In this document: in pieces, positions 1 to 8,811 of the stretch
Numbering within the stretch: position 1 is the stretch's first letter
Layout of the letters: every line of letters starts with the position of its first letter
From: CAZEWZ01 sp964516765
Lineage (GTDB): Bacteria > Bacteroidota > Bacteroidia > Flavobacteriales > UBA7430
Assembly: GCA_964516765.1 (NCBI GenBank)
Contig: CAZEWZ010000011.1
Span: 1-55,925 of the forward strand
Direction: 5' to 3'
Length of the DNA: 55,925 nt
Program-made: the position numbers and the translations under genes
The notes under the pieces: model-generated
The model's input: the letters and a program-made list of their open reading frames with translations, nothing else
Database searches by the model: none
What the model was told of the DNA's origin: nothing

Positions 1-1087
1 ATATTTGTCTACATTTTACTTGGTATTCAATCCATTTAACCCAATTGTCAAAATGATTGTTTCCAGTACTTATCTGAACACTGTTGAGTTTTTCATTCCA
101 AAAATCAAGTGTATTTTGAAGGGATTCATCTACAGAACTCACCTTAGAATACTTTGCTCTCCAAACATCAAGATCGTTTAAATCATTCGTAATACCGTGA
201 AGTATTATGAACTCCGCTTTTTCTCCTGCTTGAAGAGTTACTTCTTTAAATTTAAAACCAGCAATGGCCTCTTTACCGTGTCGCTCAGTTTCAGTTAATT
301 CAGGAGGAGTAAGGTTTTTGTAAATTGCTTCAGGATTGTCTAGCGTTCCACCTTCGCCAATAAAATCATGTAATCTTATCCAAATTTTTTCTGGCTTGAG
401 AGCGTTTCCGTCAAAAGCTAAAGACACATAGTTGGTCTCGTTAATAGAATGACTACTTTCATCGTGGACAATTTTTGGCTTAACACGAACACCATAATCT
501 TCGATATAGTTTTCTTGAAACATGGTTGTCACTTGCCTGTGGTCTCTCACGTTATCTGCCGAACGACCAAAAAGAGGAAGAGCGTAATAAGGGTCAAAAG
601 TTTGTTGGGTTTCACCTGTATTGGTAACCGTGATTTTTAAAACCTCAACAAAGTCCTTACCCTCTGGAATAAATATTGTTATTTTTGTTTCTAAAGAAGT
701 TTCTTCTTGCTTTCTTTTGGTACTAAAGGCTCCAATACTTGCTTCAATAGAAGATGTATCTTTTAAACCATTCCATTTGTGCGTCTTCTGAAACGCACTC
801 TGACCAGAAGCAGACCAAGGATTCTGACCTTTTGCTTTTACCCAAAAGTTTCTACTGGAAAGCGTTCTGTGAATCTCTTCGGTTACAGTTGGAGTAGTTA
901 AATAGTGATGAAAATCCTTACAAACATCACCTTTTAAATCAGGAGTAACAAAGGATTTCATCCCAGCCGTATTCATAAGAGGGAAATATAAAATAGGTAA
1001 GTGATTGGCGTTTTCAACAAAAAATGAGCCGTCATTTTTTTTATCAAATTTCCAATCAAGCCCCACCTTGTCAAGAGTATCTAGCAT
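1..1087 (-). CDS. GH94/GH149/GH161-type sugar phosphorylase, N-terminal part (cut by window edge)
   Basis: Reading the minus strand from the ATG at 1087-1085 gives about 362 residues with no stop before the window edge, so the C-terminal part including the catalytic barrel lies outside. Segments PILYFPLMNTAG (about residues 31-42), RNFWVKAKGQNPWSASG (79-95) and the FWNEKLN...WVKWIEYQVKCRQ stretch at the end resemble the N-terminal and linker regions of former GT36 phosphorylases (clan of GH94, GH149, GH161). These release glucose-1-phosphate from beta-glucans or beta-glucosides. The start lies 2 bp after the stop of the sugar porter gene, so the two are probably co-transcribed. No signal peptide is seen, as expected for a cytoplasmic phosphorylase acting on imported oligosaccharide. 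Family membership is fairly sure; which GH family and which linkage cannot be decided here. Confidence 0.7.
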   Translation of the reverse strand, partial: MLDTLDKVGLDWKFDKKNDGSFFVENANHLPILYFPLMNTAGMKSFVTPDLKGDVCKDFHHYLTTPTVTEEIHRTLSSRNFWVKAKGQNPWSASGQSAFQKTHKWNGLKDTSSIEASIGAFSTKRKQEETSLETKITIFIPEGKDFVEVLKITVTNTGETQQTFDPYYALPLFGRSADNVRDHRQVTTMFQENYIEDYGVRVKPKIVHDESSHSINETNYVSLAFDGNALKPEKIWIRLHDFIGEGGTLDNPEAIYKNLTPPELTETERHGKEAIAGFKFKEVTLQAGEKAEFIILHGITNDLNDLDVWRAKYSKVSSVDESLQNTLDFWNEKLNSVQISTGNNHFDNWVKWIEYQVKCRQI

Positions 1088-1089
1088 CC

Positions 1090-2631
1090 TTATTTTATTA
1101 ACATTTTTTCTAGTTCTTCTAGAGATTTACCTTTTGTTTCTGGCAGTATTTTTACCATGACAAAAAATCCAATGAATGCAATAATTCCGAATATAAGAAA
1201 TGTAAGATAATTTCCTAAATTAGACAATTCCCATGGAAATACAAGTTGCACAACAGAACTAATAAAAGAATTTACAAAAGCAATGGATCCTATTGCTAAA
1301 CCTCTGTATTTTAGTGGGAAAAGTTCAGATAACAATACCCACATTACAGGACCTAATGAGAAAGCAAAACAGGCAATAAAACCGAGTATACCAATTAAAA
1401 TTAAGGTCGAATCTATATTGGTTGCAGCTTCTAAAATAGCACCATCATTTTTACTAAATATATTAGTCCCAAGAATGCTTTTAATCTCATTTTTAAAATC
1501 GACATCATTCGTATAGACTTTATCAACAACAGTAATTAATCTTTTTGAATTTAAAAACTGAAACTGATTAACATCTTTCTCTTTTAATTGATAAGTAGCT
1601 TGGTTAAAACCATATGCACATATTAATAGACTAACCGCAATACCTGCTGTTCCAACTAATAACAAAGGCCTTCTACCCATTCTATCTATTAAGTAAATTG
1701 CCAAAAAAGTAAATACTACTGAAATTGTACTTAATAAAACACCCGATGAAAAAGCAGCATCGCTACCGATACCAGTTTGTTTAAAAATAGATGTAGCATA
1801 AAAATAAACTGCATTAATACCAGTAATTTGTTGTAATACACCAACAATTAAGCCAACGATTAAAATAAATCGTAGGGATGGTTTAAATAAGTCTTTAATT
1901 TTTAATTTGGATTTATTCTTATCCGCTGCGCTATTTTCTTCAATGGATTTAATTTCTAAGTCTCCTCTTTCATTTCCATAAATATTTACAAACACTTTTT
2001 TAGCTTCTGATATTTGACCCTTTAAATACAACCATCTTGGGCTTTTGGGTACAAAAAATAATAGTGAAAAATATAATAATGCGGGAATTAATTCAATACC
2101 CAACATCCATCTCCAAACATTTTCATCGGTAAGAAAAGTACTGTCTAAAGTATTGTATTTGTTAAAGAAGTAATTGCTTAGAAAAGCTGCAAAAAATCCA
2201 AAAACAATATTAAGTTGCTGAAGAGAAACTAACTTTCCTCTATTTTCTGCTGTAGAAATTTCGGCAATGTACATTGGAGCTAAAACTAAAGCCGCACCAA
2301 ACCCAAAACCACCAATCATTCTGGCAATGTAAAGCATTTCATAAGAAACTGCAGTTGCTGAAAATACCGCAGAAACAGCATAAAGAAGTGCTACGATAAT
2401 TAATAATTTTCTTCTTCCTATATTATCACTTAATCTCCCAGAAAAAAGCATAGAAATCATTGCTGCAAAAGACGGAGAACTTACTACCCATCCAGATTGA
2501 ATTTCTGTCAAATCAAATTCGGGTCCAGCAAAAGACATTACTCCAGAAATGATTCCTGCATCAAAACCAAAAAGAAAGCCTCCTAAAGCTACAATTAAAC
2601 TAATTGTGATAATTTGAGAGGTGTTTTTCAT
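1090..2631 (-). CDS. MFS sugar porter (glucose/xylose:H+ symporter type)
   Basis: 513 residues with about 12 hydrophobic segments. Sugar porter signatures are clear: GRLSDNIGRRKLL (about 65-77) between helices 2 and 3, the GGFGFGAALVLAPMYIAEIS region after helix 4, DRMGRRPLL (about 318-326) and PETKGKSLEELE near the C-terminus. A hydrophilic insertion of roughly 60 residues separates helices 9 and 10. The gene precedes the phosphorylase by 2 bp and diverges from the Entner-Doudoroff operon across a 277-bp spacer. Inference: it brings glucose or short glucosides into the cell to feed that pathway. Substrate is not proven by sequence. Confidence 0.9.
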   Translation of the reverse strand: MKNTSQIITISLIVALGGFLFGFDAGIISGVMSFAGPEFDLTEIQSGWVVSSPSFAAMISMLFSGRLSDNIGRRKLLIIVALLYAVSAVFSATAVSYEMLYIARMIGGFGFGAALVLAPMYIAEISTAENRGKLVSLQQLNIVFGFFAAFLSNYFFNKYNTLDSTFLTDENVWRWMLGIELIPALLYFSLLFFVPKSPRWLYLKGQISEAKKVFVNIYGNERGDLEIKSIEENSAADKNKSKLKIKDLFKPSLRFILIVGLIVGVLQQITGINAVYFYATSIFKQTGIGSDAAFSSGVLLSTISVVFTFLAIYLIDRMGRRPLLLVGTAGIAVSLLICAYGFNQATYQLKEKDVNQFQFLNSKRLITVVDKVYTNDVDFKNEIKSILGTNIFSKNDGAILEAATNIDSTLILIGILGFIACFAFSLGPVMWVLLSELFPLKYRGLAIGSIAFVNSFISSVVQLVFPWELSNLGNYLTFLIFGIIAFIGFFVMVKILPETKGKSLEELEKMLIK

Positions 2632-2701
2632 GTGAAAGGTATTTAATTTTTATATCTGTAAATGTATATAAAACTTGTGTATTAATAAATGAAAAAAAAT
2701 G

Positions 2702-2709
2702 TATATTTG
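2702..2709 (+). promoter_or_regulatory. Candidate -7 element (TATATTTG) of the zwf operon
   Basis: TATATTTG fits the Bacteroidota -7 consensus TAnnTTTG. A TTG lies at 2675-2677, 24 bp upstream, slightly longer than the usual spacing. If used, it would give a leader of about 190 nt before the zwf ATG, long enough to hold regulation. The 277-bp spacer also has to carry the promoter of the divergent sugar porter. Confidence 0.45.
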
Positions 2710-2908
2710 TGTTGATATTACGCTTAATAGTTTATGGGTTTGAGATTTAATTTTTGAGTCTTGTATATTCAGTCTTTTCCGCAGTATGTTTTTACCAGCC
2801 TCAAAATTTTATCTATAAACCCAAATGGTTCCGGACAGTTTCGAATCCAGTAATATTTTTTTGTGAACTCTTTTTTTTTCTTAGTTTATCACCTTTAATT
2901 TACCTTTA

Positions 2909-4363
2909 ATGAAACAACATAAACAAGCTTTAACCCACCTGAAAGACGCCGATATAATTATATTCGGTGGGCTTGGTGATTTGGCTATTAGGAAAATTTT
3001 GCCAGCTCTTTTTTATCGACTACAGGCTGGTCAAATCAATTCAAATTCCAAAATCATTCTTGTTTCTAGAAAAGCAAAAAATCCAAAGGAATTTAAAGAC
3101 TTTCTAAATGAAAAATTAGTCCATCATTTCCCACAAGTTGATTCATTTACTGAGTTTTTGGATATGTGTTTATATTATCAGGCTGACCTATCCTCAGACA
3201 CATCCTTAAATGGTCTCTCCTCATTATTGAGAAATACAGAACTTATTGTTCGTGTTTTTTATTATTCTACTTCTTCATCACTTTTTGCTAAAATCACAAA
3301 GAATTTATTTACTCAAGGCCTAATCAATGATGAGTCTAGAGTAGTTCTTGAGAAACCTCTTGGTTACGATTCTGTATCCTCTGAATCAATCAATCGCGAT
3401 ATCATATCGCATTTTAAGGAATCTCAGATTTTCAGGATTGATCATTATTTAGGGAAAGAAACAGTTCAAAACTTAATGGTTTTGCGGTTCGCAAATAATA
3501 TTTATGAAAATGCTTGGAACTCACAGCATATTGAAAATGTAGAGATCACTGTTTTTGAGGAGCTAGGAGTTGGAAGTCGAGGTGATTATTATGACAAATA
3601 CGGGGCACTTTTAGATATGGTACAAAATCATTTACTTCAGCTTCTTTGCTTGGTCGGAATGGAGCCACCAAGTCTCTTAGATGCTAATACCGTTAGAGAT
3701 GAAAAATTGAAGGTCTTAAAGTCATTGAGATTATTTAATTCTGAAAATATTAAAACGCATACTTCTCGTGGGCAATATACTCGAGGAAAAGTTAAAGGCC
3801 AGTCGGTAAAATCGTATTTAGAGGATATCAGTCATTTTAATTCTGATACCGAGACTTTTGCTTCGGTTCTTGCAAACATTGATAATTGGCGATGGGCTGG
3901 TGTTCCTTTTTATCTAAGAACTGGGAAGCGCATGTCCGATAAATATTCTGAAATCGTAATTAATTTTAAAAATGTTCCACATAATATTTTTCCTGATGGT
4001 CATGAAATTGTAAACAATAAGTTAATTATAAGTCTTCAGCCAGAAGAACGTATTGAATTGGTTCAAACCGTTAAGATTCCTGGCCCAGGGGGTTATCGTT
4101 ACAAACCTACCTCATTAGTGCTGGATTACAGTTCTTCATTTACCGACCGTTTTCCCGAGGCATACGAGCGTCTTTTGATTGATGTCATTAGAGGAAATCA
4201 AACTTTATTTATGAGAAATGATGAGGTGGAGGCTTCTTGGAAATGGATAGACTCAATAAGTCAAAATTGGAAAAATAGCAAAATCATGAACCATTTATAT
4301 AATGCAGGAAGTAATGGACCTGGGGACCATATATTATTAGATGGGCACCATTGGAATAAGTAA
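2909..4363 (+). CDS. zwf: Glucose-6-phosphate 1-dehydrogenase
   Basis: Oxidises glucose-6-phosphate to 6-phosphogluconolactone with NAD(P)+ in the cytosol. At 484 residues it has normal family length. The N-terminal Rossmann motif reads FGGLGDLA (19-26; the family usually has G-A-S-G-D-L), EKPLGYD is at 148-154, and the active-site signature RIDHYLGKE is at 176-184 with the catalytic His179 and Lys183 region intact. RTGKRM, a substrate-site element, is further on. The ATG at 2909 is the first in frame and starts a good N-terminus. It is the first gene of a four-gene run (zwf, pgl, edd, eda) with gaps of 2 bp or less, or small overlaps, so this is the entry enzyme of an Entner-Doudoroff operon. 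Confidence 0.96.
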   Translation: MKQHKQALTHLKDADIIIFGGLGDLAIRKILPALFYRLQAGQINSNSKIILVSRKAKNPKEFKDFLNEKLVHHFPQVDSFTEFLDMCLYYQADLSSDTSLNGLSSLLRNTELIVRVFYYSTSSSLFAKITKNLFTQGLINDESRVVLEKPLGYDSVSSESINRDIISHFKESQIFRIDHYLGKETVQNLMVLRFANNIYENAWNSQHIENVEITVFEELGVGSRGDYYDKYGALLDMVQNHLLQLLCLVGMEPPSLLDANTVRDEKLKVLKSLRLFNSENIKTHTSRGQYTRGKVKGQSVKSYLEDISHFNSDTETFASVLANIDNWRWAGVPFYLRTGKRMSDKYSEIVINFKNVPHNIFPDGHEIVNNKLIISLQPEERIELVQTVKIPGPGGYRYKPTSLVLDYSSSFTDRFPEAYERLLIDVIRGNQTLFMRNDEVEASWKWIDSISQNWKNSKIMNHLYNAGSNGPGDHILLDGHHWNK

Positions 4364-4365
4364 TT

Positions 4366-5064
4366 ATGAATCTATCAACCCGTATTTTTTTAGATGTTCA
4401 TCTGCTTGAGGTGAATCTAGTTGAGAGAATTTCTAAGGCCTTAATTAAGGATATTGATCAGAATGGAAAGGCTTACCTTTTGTTGTCTGGAGGAAGTACC
4501 CCTATGAATTTATATACTTTGTTGTCAAATGTAGATTTATCTTGGGGAAAAGTATTTGTGGGTCTGGTTGACGAGCGCTTTGTTAGCATTAAAGATTCCT
4601 TTAGTAATGAGCGAATGGTTAAGCAAGCTTTGTTGCAAAATTTTGCGACTCGTGCAAATTTTATTGGTTTGGTTTATGATACAAATAATATAGAATTGAA
4701 TTTAGCTGAATCGATAAAAAGAAACAAACTATTTTTTGATGGTGCTAGTTGTGTTCTCCTTGGTATGGGTGGAGATGGCCATACTGCATCTTTATTTCCC
4801 GAGGATATAAAATCTATTCTAGCCTTAAAGTGTGGTGTAACTCCTTCTCTTGTAAATACCAAAGCTCCAAGTGGTCCAATAGACAGAATTACATTTAATA
4901 AAGAAACAATATTGAAGTCTAAAACAATTTTATTGTATTTTCGAGGAGACGAAAAAATGCAGGTTTTCTCAAAAGCAAAATTAAAGAAAAATCCAGAGAA
5001 GTTTCCTGTGTCCTCATTTATTCACCAAAACCAAAGATTAGTTGAAGTCTTTTGGACGTTTTAA
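4366..5064 (+). CDS. pgl: 6-phosphogluconolactonase (DevB/SOL type)
   Basis: Hydrolyses 6-phosphogluconolactone to 6-phosphogluconate. 232 residues, normal for the family. Motifs: SGGSTP (41-46) phosphate loop, LVDERFV (67-73) and GMGGDGHTASLFP (133-145), with the conserved His of the last motif present. Starts 2 bp after zwf stops. Its TAA stop at 5062-5064 overlaps an ATG of the next gene (TAATG), which suggests translational coupling with edd. Confidence 0.95.
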   Translation: MNLSTRIFLDVHLLEVNLVERISKALIKDIDQNGKAYLLLSGGSTPMNLYTLLSNVDLSWGKVFVGLVDERFVSIKDSFSNERMVKQALLQNFATRANFIGLVYDTNNIELNLAESIKRNKLFFDGASCVLLGMGGDGHTASLFPEDIKSILALKCGVTPSLVNTKAPSGPIDRITFNKETILKSKTILLYFRGDEKMQVFSKAKLKKNPEKFPVSSFIHQNQRLVEVFWTF

Positions 5065-6878
5065 TGTTTCTCCCCATGAACAAAACAATTTTAGATGTAA
5101 CAAAAAGAATTGTTGAAAGAAGTGCATCTTCTCGACATGACTATGTTTCTTTAATGAAGTCCTTGTCTGAAAAAAGCGTGTCTCGTTCGGCTCTTTCTTG
5201 TGGTAATTTAGCCCATGCGATGGCAGCTTGTTCAGATGAAGATAAAAGTAGTTTAATCGGAGAGAAAAAGGTTAATATTGGAATAATTACTGCATATAAT
5301 GATATGCTTTCTGCTCATAAACCCTATGAAGAATATCCTAAGTTAATTAAATCATTTGCCGCTAAATATCATGCAGTTGCTCAAGTAGCAGGTGGTGTTC
5401 CCGCTATGTGTGATGGAGTGACTCAAGGCGAAGCCGGCATGGACCTGTCCTTGTTTAGTAGAGATATTATCGCATTGTCTACAGCAATTGGCTTGTCTCA
5501 CAACATGTTTGAAGCGGCAATGTGTTTGGGTATATGTGACAAGATCGTTCCTGGTGAGTTAATAGGTGCATTAAAGTTCGGGTATATGCCTATTGTATTT
5601 GTCCCTGGAGGGCCTATGAAGACAGGTATTTCAAATGAAGATAAGGCAAAAACTAGACAAGATTTTGCCTCTGGAAAAATTGATCGAAAAGGTTTATTGG
5701 AATCAGAGTCCAAAGCATACCACTCCTCTGGTACTTGTACTTTTTATGGGACAGCGAATAGCAACCAGATGTTGATGGAAATTATGGGACTCCAGCTTCC
5801 AGGTTCTTCTTTTGTCAATCCAGATACTCCTCTTAGAGACGCTTTAACAGAGCATGCCGTCAAGGTCGCTTCAGAAACTACTCAGTTGGGAACCAATTAT
5901 CGACCTTTGTACGAAATAGTTTCTGAAAAAACTATTGTCAATGGAATTATTGGTCTTCTTTCAACCGGAGGTTCTACCAATCACACACTTCATTTAATTG
6001 CAATAGCAAAATCCGCAGGGATTATAATTAATTGGGATGATTTTTCTGACTTGTCCTCAGTTATTCCGTCTTTGGTCAAGATGTATCCGAATGGATCCGC
6101 CGATGTTAACTATTTCCAAGCTTGTGGGGGAATGTCTTATTTGATAAAGGAATTGATAAATCACGGTCTCTTACACGCGGATGTTCGTACTATTTTAGGA
6201 AAAGGTTTGCATAGTTATACACAAGAACCTTTTCTCAAAGAAGGAGCTTTGGTATGGAGAAAAGGACCAAACTCTTCTTTGGACGAGATGGTGTTGACTT
6301 CAGTTGAAAATGCTTTTTCAAAAACAGGTGGTCTTAAAGTTTTGAATGGAAATTTAGGGAATTCGGTTATTAAAGTATCTGCAGTAAAAAAAGAGAACTG
6401 GATTGTAAAAGCTCCTGCCTTAATTTTTGAGGACCAGAAAGATCTTCTGGAGGCTTTCAATAGAAAAGAATTAAATAAAGACTTTATCGCTGTGGTCAGA
6501 TATCAAGGCCCTAAAGTTAAAGGCATGCCCGAACTTCATAGATTAACTCCAATATTAAGTATTCTTCAGAATAATGGATACAAGGTGGCTTTAATTACCG
6601 ATGGACGAATGTCAGGAGCATCTGGTAAAGTTCCTGCAGCAATTCATTTGGCTCCAGAAGCTATAGATGGTGGAATCTTGTCTAAGTTAAAAGATGGCGA
6701 TATTTTAATATTAGATGCAGAAAAAGGTGTTCTAGAGTGTATGAATGAAGATTTGATACTGTCTCGACCAAGGGGAATTCCTCCAAAAATTAATCAGGAG
6801 GGGAGTGGGAGAGAACTATTTGAAAATTTAAGAAACTTAGTGGGGCCAAGTGATCAAGGTGCTTCAATTTTATTTTAG
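5064..6878 (+). CDS. edd: 6-phosphogluconate dehydratase
   Basis: Dehydrates 6-phosphogluconate to 2-keto-3-deoxy-6-phosphogluconate (KDPG), the committing step of the Entner-Doudoroff pathway. About 604 residues, close to the E. coli enzyme. IlvD/Edd-family features: SCGNLAHAMAAC near the start, QVAGGVPAMCDGVTQGE, the CDKIVPG motif, GTCTFYGTANSNQM, and the C-terminal TDGRMSGASGKVPAAIH. The cysteines expected to bind the Fe-S cluster are present. Two ATG starts are possible: 5064, overlapping the pgl stop, and 5076 (MNKTILDVTKRI), which lines up with the E. coli N-terminus. A TTG at 5052 is less likely. The 6-phosphogluconate-specific Edd branch is favoured over IlvD by length and operon context. 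Confidence 0.95.
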   Translation: MFLPMNKTILDVTKRIVERSASSRHDYVSLMKSLSEKSVSRSALSCGNLAHAMAACSDEDKSSLIGEKKVNIGIITAYNDMLSAHKPYEEYPKLIKSFAAKYHAVAQVAGGVPAMCDGVTQGEAGMDLSLFSRDIIALSTAIGLSHNMFEAAMCLGICDKIVPGELIGALKFGYMPIVFVPGGPMKTGISNEDKAKTRQDFASGKIDRKGLLESESKAYHSSGTCTFYGTANSNQMLMEIMGLQLPGSSFVNPDTPLRDALTEHAVKVASETTQLGTNYRPLYEIVSEKTIVNGIIGLLSTGGSTNHTLHLIAIAKSAGIIINWDDFSDLSSVIPSLVKMYPNGSADVNYFQACGGMSYLIKELINHGLLHADVRTILGKGLHSYTQEPFLKEGALVWRKGPNSSLDEMVLTSVENAFSKTGGLKVLNGNLGNSVIKVSAVKKENWIVKAPALIFEDQKDLLEAFNRKELNKDFIAVVRYQGPKVKGMPELHRLTPILSILQNNGYKVALITDGRMSGASGKVPAAIHLAPEAIDGGILSKLKDGDILILDAEKGVLECMNEDLILSRPRGIPPKINQEGSGRELFENLRNLVGPSDQGASILF

Positions 6879-6881
6879 TAT

Positions 6882-7460
6882 ATGGAAAGCCAAAACGGAA
6901 TTAGAGATTTTCTTAAGAATCACCCAGTTGTTCCTGTAGTCAAACTTGAACAGCTAGATGTGGTAATACCCTTGATTAAATTTCTTGATCATAGCGGCAT
7001 TAATTGTATTGAAATTACCTTGCGATCAAATTGTGCTTTAGAAGCTATAAAGTTGGCAAAAAAGCATGCCCCATCTTCTTTTAAGATTGGTGTAGGTACC
7101 GTCATAAAAAGAGAGCAGCTTTTGGCAGTGATTGATGCACAAGTAGATTTTATTGTACTTCCTGGCTTGAATTGTGAGTTGGTTGAACTTTTACAGCAAA
7201 CTCAAATTCCATTTTTACCTGGAGCAATTACACCAAGTGAAATAATGGATGCACTTGAATTGGGTTGGGATACACTTAAATTTTTTCCCGCTCATATTGC
7301 AGGTGGGCTAGAAGCTATTAAGACTTTTGGACAAGTATTTCCTCAAGTTTATTTTTGTCCAACAGGAGGAATTACAAAAGAAAATCACAGAGATTATTTA
7401 GCACTAGAAAATGTCATTTCAGTTGGCGGCTCGTGGGTGCAAAAAGATTTTAGAATCTAA
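6882..7460 (+). CDS. eda: KDPG aldolase (2-keto-3-deoxy-6-phosphogluconate aldolase)
   Basis: Cleaves KDPG to pyruvate and glyceraldehyde-3-phosphate. 192 residues. Class I aldolase features are visible: the EITLRS element with Glu44, GVGTV (70-74), and Schiff-base Lys133 in TLKFFPA, followed by the PTGGI phosphate-binding motif. It starts 3 bp after edd and closes the zwf-pgl-edd-eda operon. Its end is only 2 bp from the end of the convergent regulator gene, so there is no room for a terminator between them. Confidence 0.96.
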   Translation: MESQNGIRDFLKNHPVVPVVKLEQLDVVIPLIKFLDHSGINCIEITLRSNCALEAIKLAKKHAPSSFKIGVGTVIKREQLLAVIDAQVDFIVLPGLNCELVELLQQTQIPFLPGAITPSEIMDALELGWDTLKFFPAHIAGGLEAIKTFGQVFPQVYFCPTGGITKENHRDYLALENVISVGGSWVQKDFRI

Positions 7461-7462
7461 TT

Positions 7463-8164
7463 TTAATACTTGTCTTCATTGAATTGATAAAAAGTTGCAG
7501 GTTTTCCTTTTCTGCCTGTTTTATTCATGTGATTTGTCTTTGTAATTACTCCCTCTTTCAAGATTTGTTTCCTAAAGTTTCGCTTGTCCATCTTTTTATT
7601 ATGAATATTCTCGTGTAGCTTTTGAAGTTGGGGAAGGGTAAAATTCTTTGGCAAAAGAATTGATGACATTTGATGGTTTAGCTCCTTCTTAAGGAAATGA
7701 ATTGCAGTATTAAGAATTTCATTGTGATCAAAAGTAAGTTCGGGAATATTATGGACACTAGTCCATAAGACCTGATCTGCAAAAGAGCATGGCTCAGGTT
7801 TAAAATCTTGAATGTTTATTAAGGATATATAACCCACAGTTATTACTCTTTCTTCAGGATTCTGCCTAAAATTTCGTAACCACAATTGGTCTTTTTTTTG
7901 TTTCACTCTATCTGGGTCACTAAAAATAGCAAACTGTTTGAGGAAGATTTTATCAATTGAAGTTAAGCTATTAAGAATACGAGTTGCCGCCGGATCTAAT
8001 TCTTCATCGTGTTTAATTAGATCTCCAGGAAGAGCTATCTGAATTATCCCATTTATACTAGCTATTTTTGGATTTTCTTTCTTAGTTATAAGAAGTACCT
8101 TTAATTCTAGATCAGAATCAAATCCAAAAACTACACAATCTACTGAGATATTTATTTTTGACAT
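7463..8164 (-). CDS. Nudix-related winged-helix transcriptional regulator (NrtR/AraR-like)
   Basis: 233 residues: an N-terminal Nudix-fold domain (about 1-145) and a C-terminal winged-helix domain (about 150-230), the layout of NrtR-type regulators. Bacteroides relatives of this architecture are known as sugar-responsive regulators (for example the Nudix-type AraR). The Nudix box region at 45-70 (LPGDLIKHDEELDPAATRIL and onward) lacks the catalytic REUxEE glutamates, reading R-I-L-N-S-L, so it probably binds a ligand rather than hydrolysing one. It converges with the Entner-Doudoroff operon with a 2-bp gap. Inference: it controls the sugar porter, the phosphorylase and/or the ED operon in response to a sugar metabolite. 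The actual effector and target are unknown. Confidence 0.8.
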   Translation of the reverse strand: MSKINISVDCVVFGFDSDLELKVLLITKKENPKIASINGIIQIALPGDLIKHDEELDPAATRILNSLTSIDKIFLKQFAIFSDPDRVKQKKDQLWLRNFRQNPEERVITVGYISLINIQDFKPEPCSFADQVLWTSVHNIPELTFDHNEILNTAIHFLKKELNHQMSSILLPKNFTLPQLQKLHENIHNKKMDKRNFRKQILKEGVITKTNHMNKTGRKGKPATFYQFNEDKY

Positions 8165-8325
8165 AAAAAAAGTATTCGAATCTTAACAATGAATTAATAG
8201 ATTTATTTCAAACATAAAAGTAGAGCATAAGACATTCAATCGCAAATAAAATGATTTGCTTATTTAAACTTATTTTAAATAAGATATGATTGATTCTATT
8301 TTTTAATATTCAAAGTAATGACCTA

Positions 8326-8769
8326 TTATTTTAAAGCTGAATTTTCAAGTATTTTCTGTTCAATTTGGATTAATTCTTTTTTAAATTCTTTTGGACATGC
8401 CCCTTTAAATTCAATTTCTATTCCCTTCGAAAGACTCAGTGTTGTTGTGGGTAAGTCTTGCACTTTCATGTTAAAGGACTTACTTTTTTTAAATGTTTTA
8501 TTAATTGTGTATTGAACATCTACATAATTTTCTTGTGTAATAGACCACTCAAATTGACCAATATTTTCAGTAAATCGTTTCCCATGATATTTAACAGTTC
8601 TGTCACTATATAAAGCAATGTTATAAATTGGACAAGTACCATAGCATCCACTTTTCTTCATTTCGAATATTAGTTTAGGTTCGTTGTTATTTTGGTTTCT
8701 AATTTGACTGGTTTTGCAGGAGAAAAAAAGCAATATTATAAGCCCAAGTAATTTAGTGAGTCTTTTCAT
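8326..8769 (-). CDS. DUF6438-type lipoprotein of unknown function
   Basis: 147 residues. The N-terminus is a lipoprotein signal with lipobox LLFFSC, so the mature protein should be anchored at Cys18 or so. The body carries the G-C-Y-G-T-C-P-x-Y motif followed by a short repeated beta-strand pattern, which I recognise as the DUF6438 signature common in Bacteroidota. The two cysteines of the motif could form a disulfide in the periplasm. Monocistronic: the flanking regulator and mpl have their own spacing. Function is unknown. Confidence 0.75.
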   Translation of the reverse strand: MKRLTKLLGLIILLFFSCKTSQIRNQNNNEPKLIFEMKKSGCYGTCPIYNIALYSDRTVKYHGKRFTENIGQFEWSITQENYVDVQYTINKTFKKSKSFNMKVQDLPTTTLSLSKGIEIEFKGACPKEFKKELIQIEQKILENSALK

Positions 8770-8811
8770 TTTTAGTTCTAATTGTTATCTTTATTTTTAT
8801 AAAGATAAGAC

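Noticed and set aside
449..640. Plus-strand ORF of 63 codons
   Set aside because: It lies antisense to the well-supported phosphorylase gene.
2736..2822. GGGTTT (2736-2741) and AAACCC (2817-2822) as a long hairpin in the zwf leader
   Set aside because: Only six bases pair exactly over a loop of 75 nt; too weak to call a riboswitch or operator.
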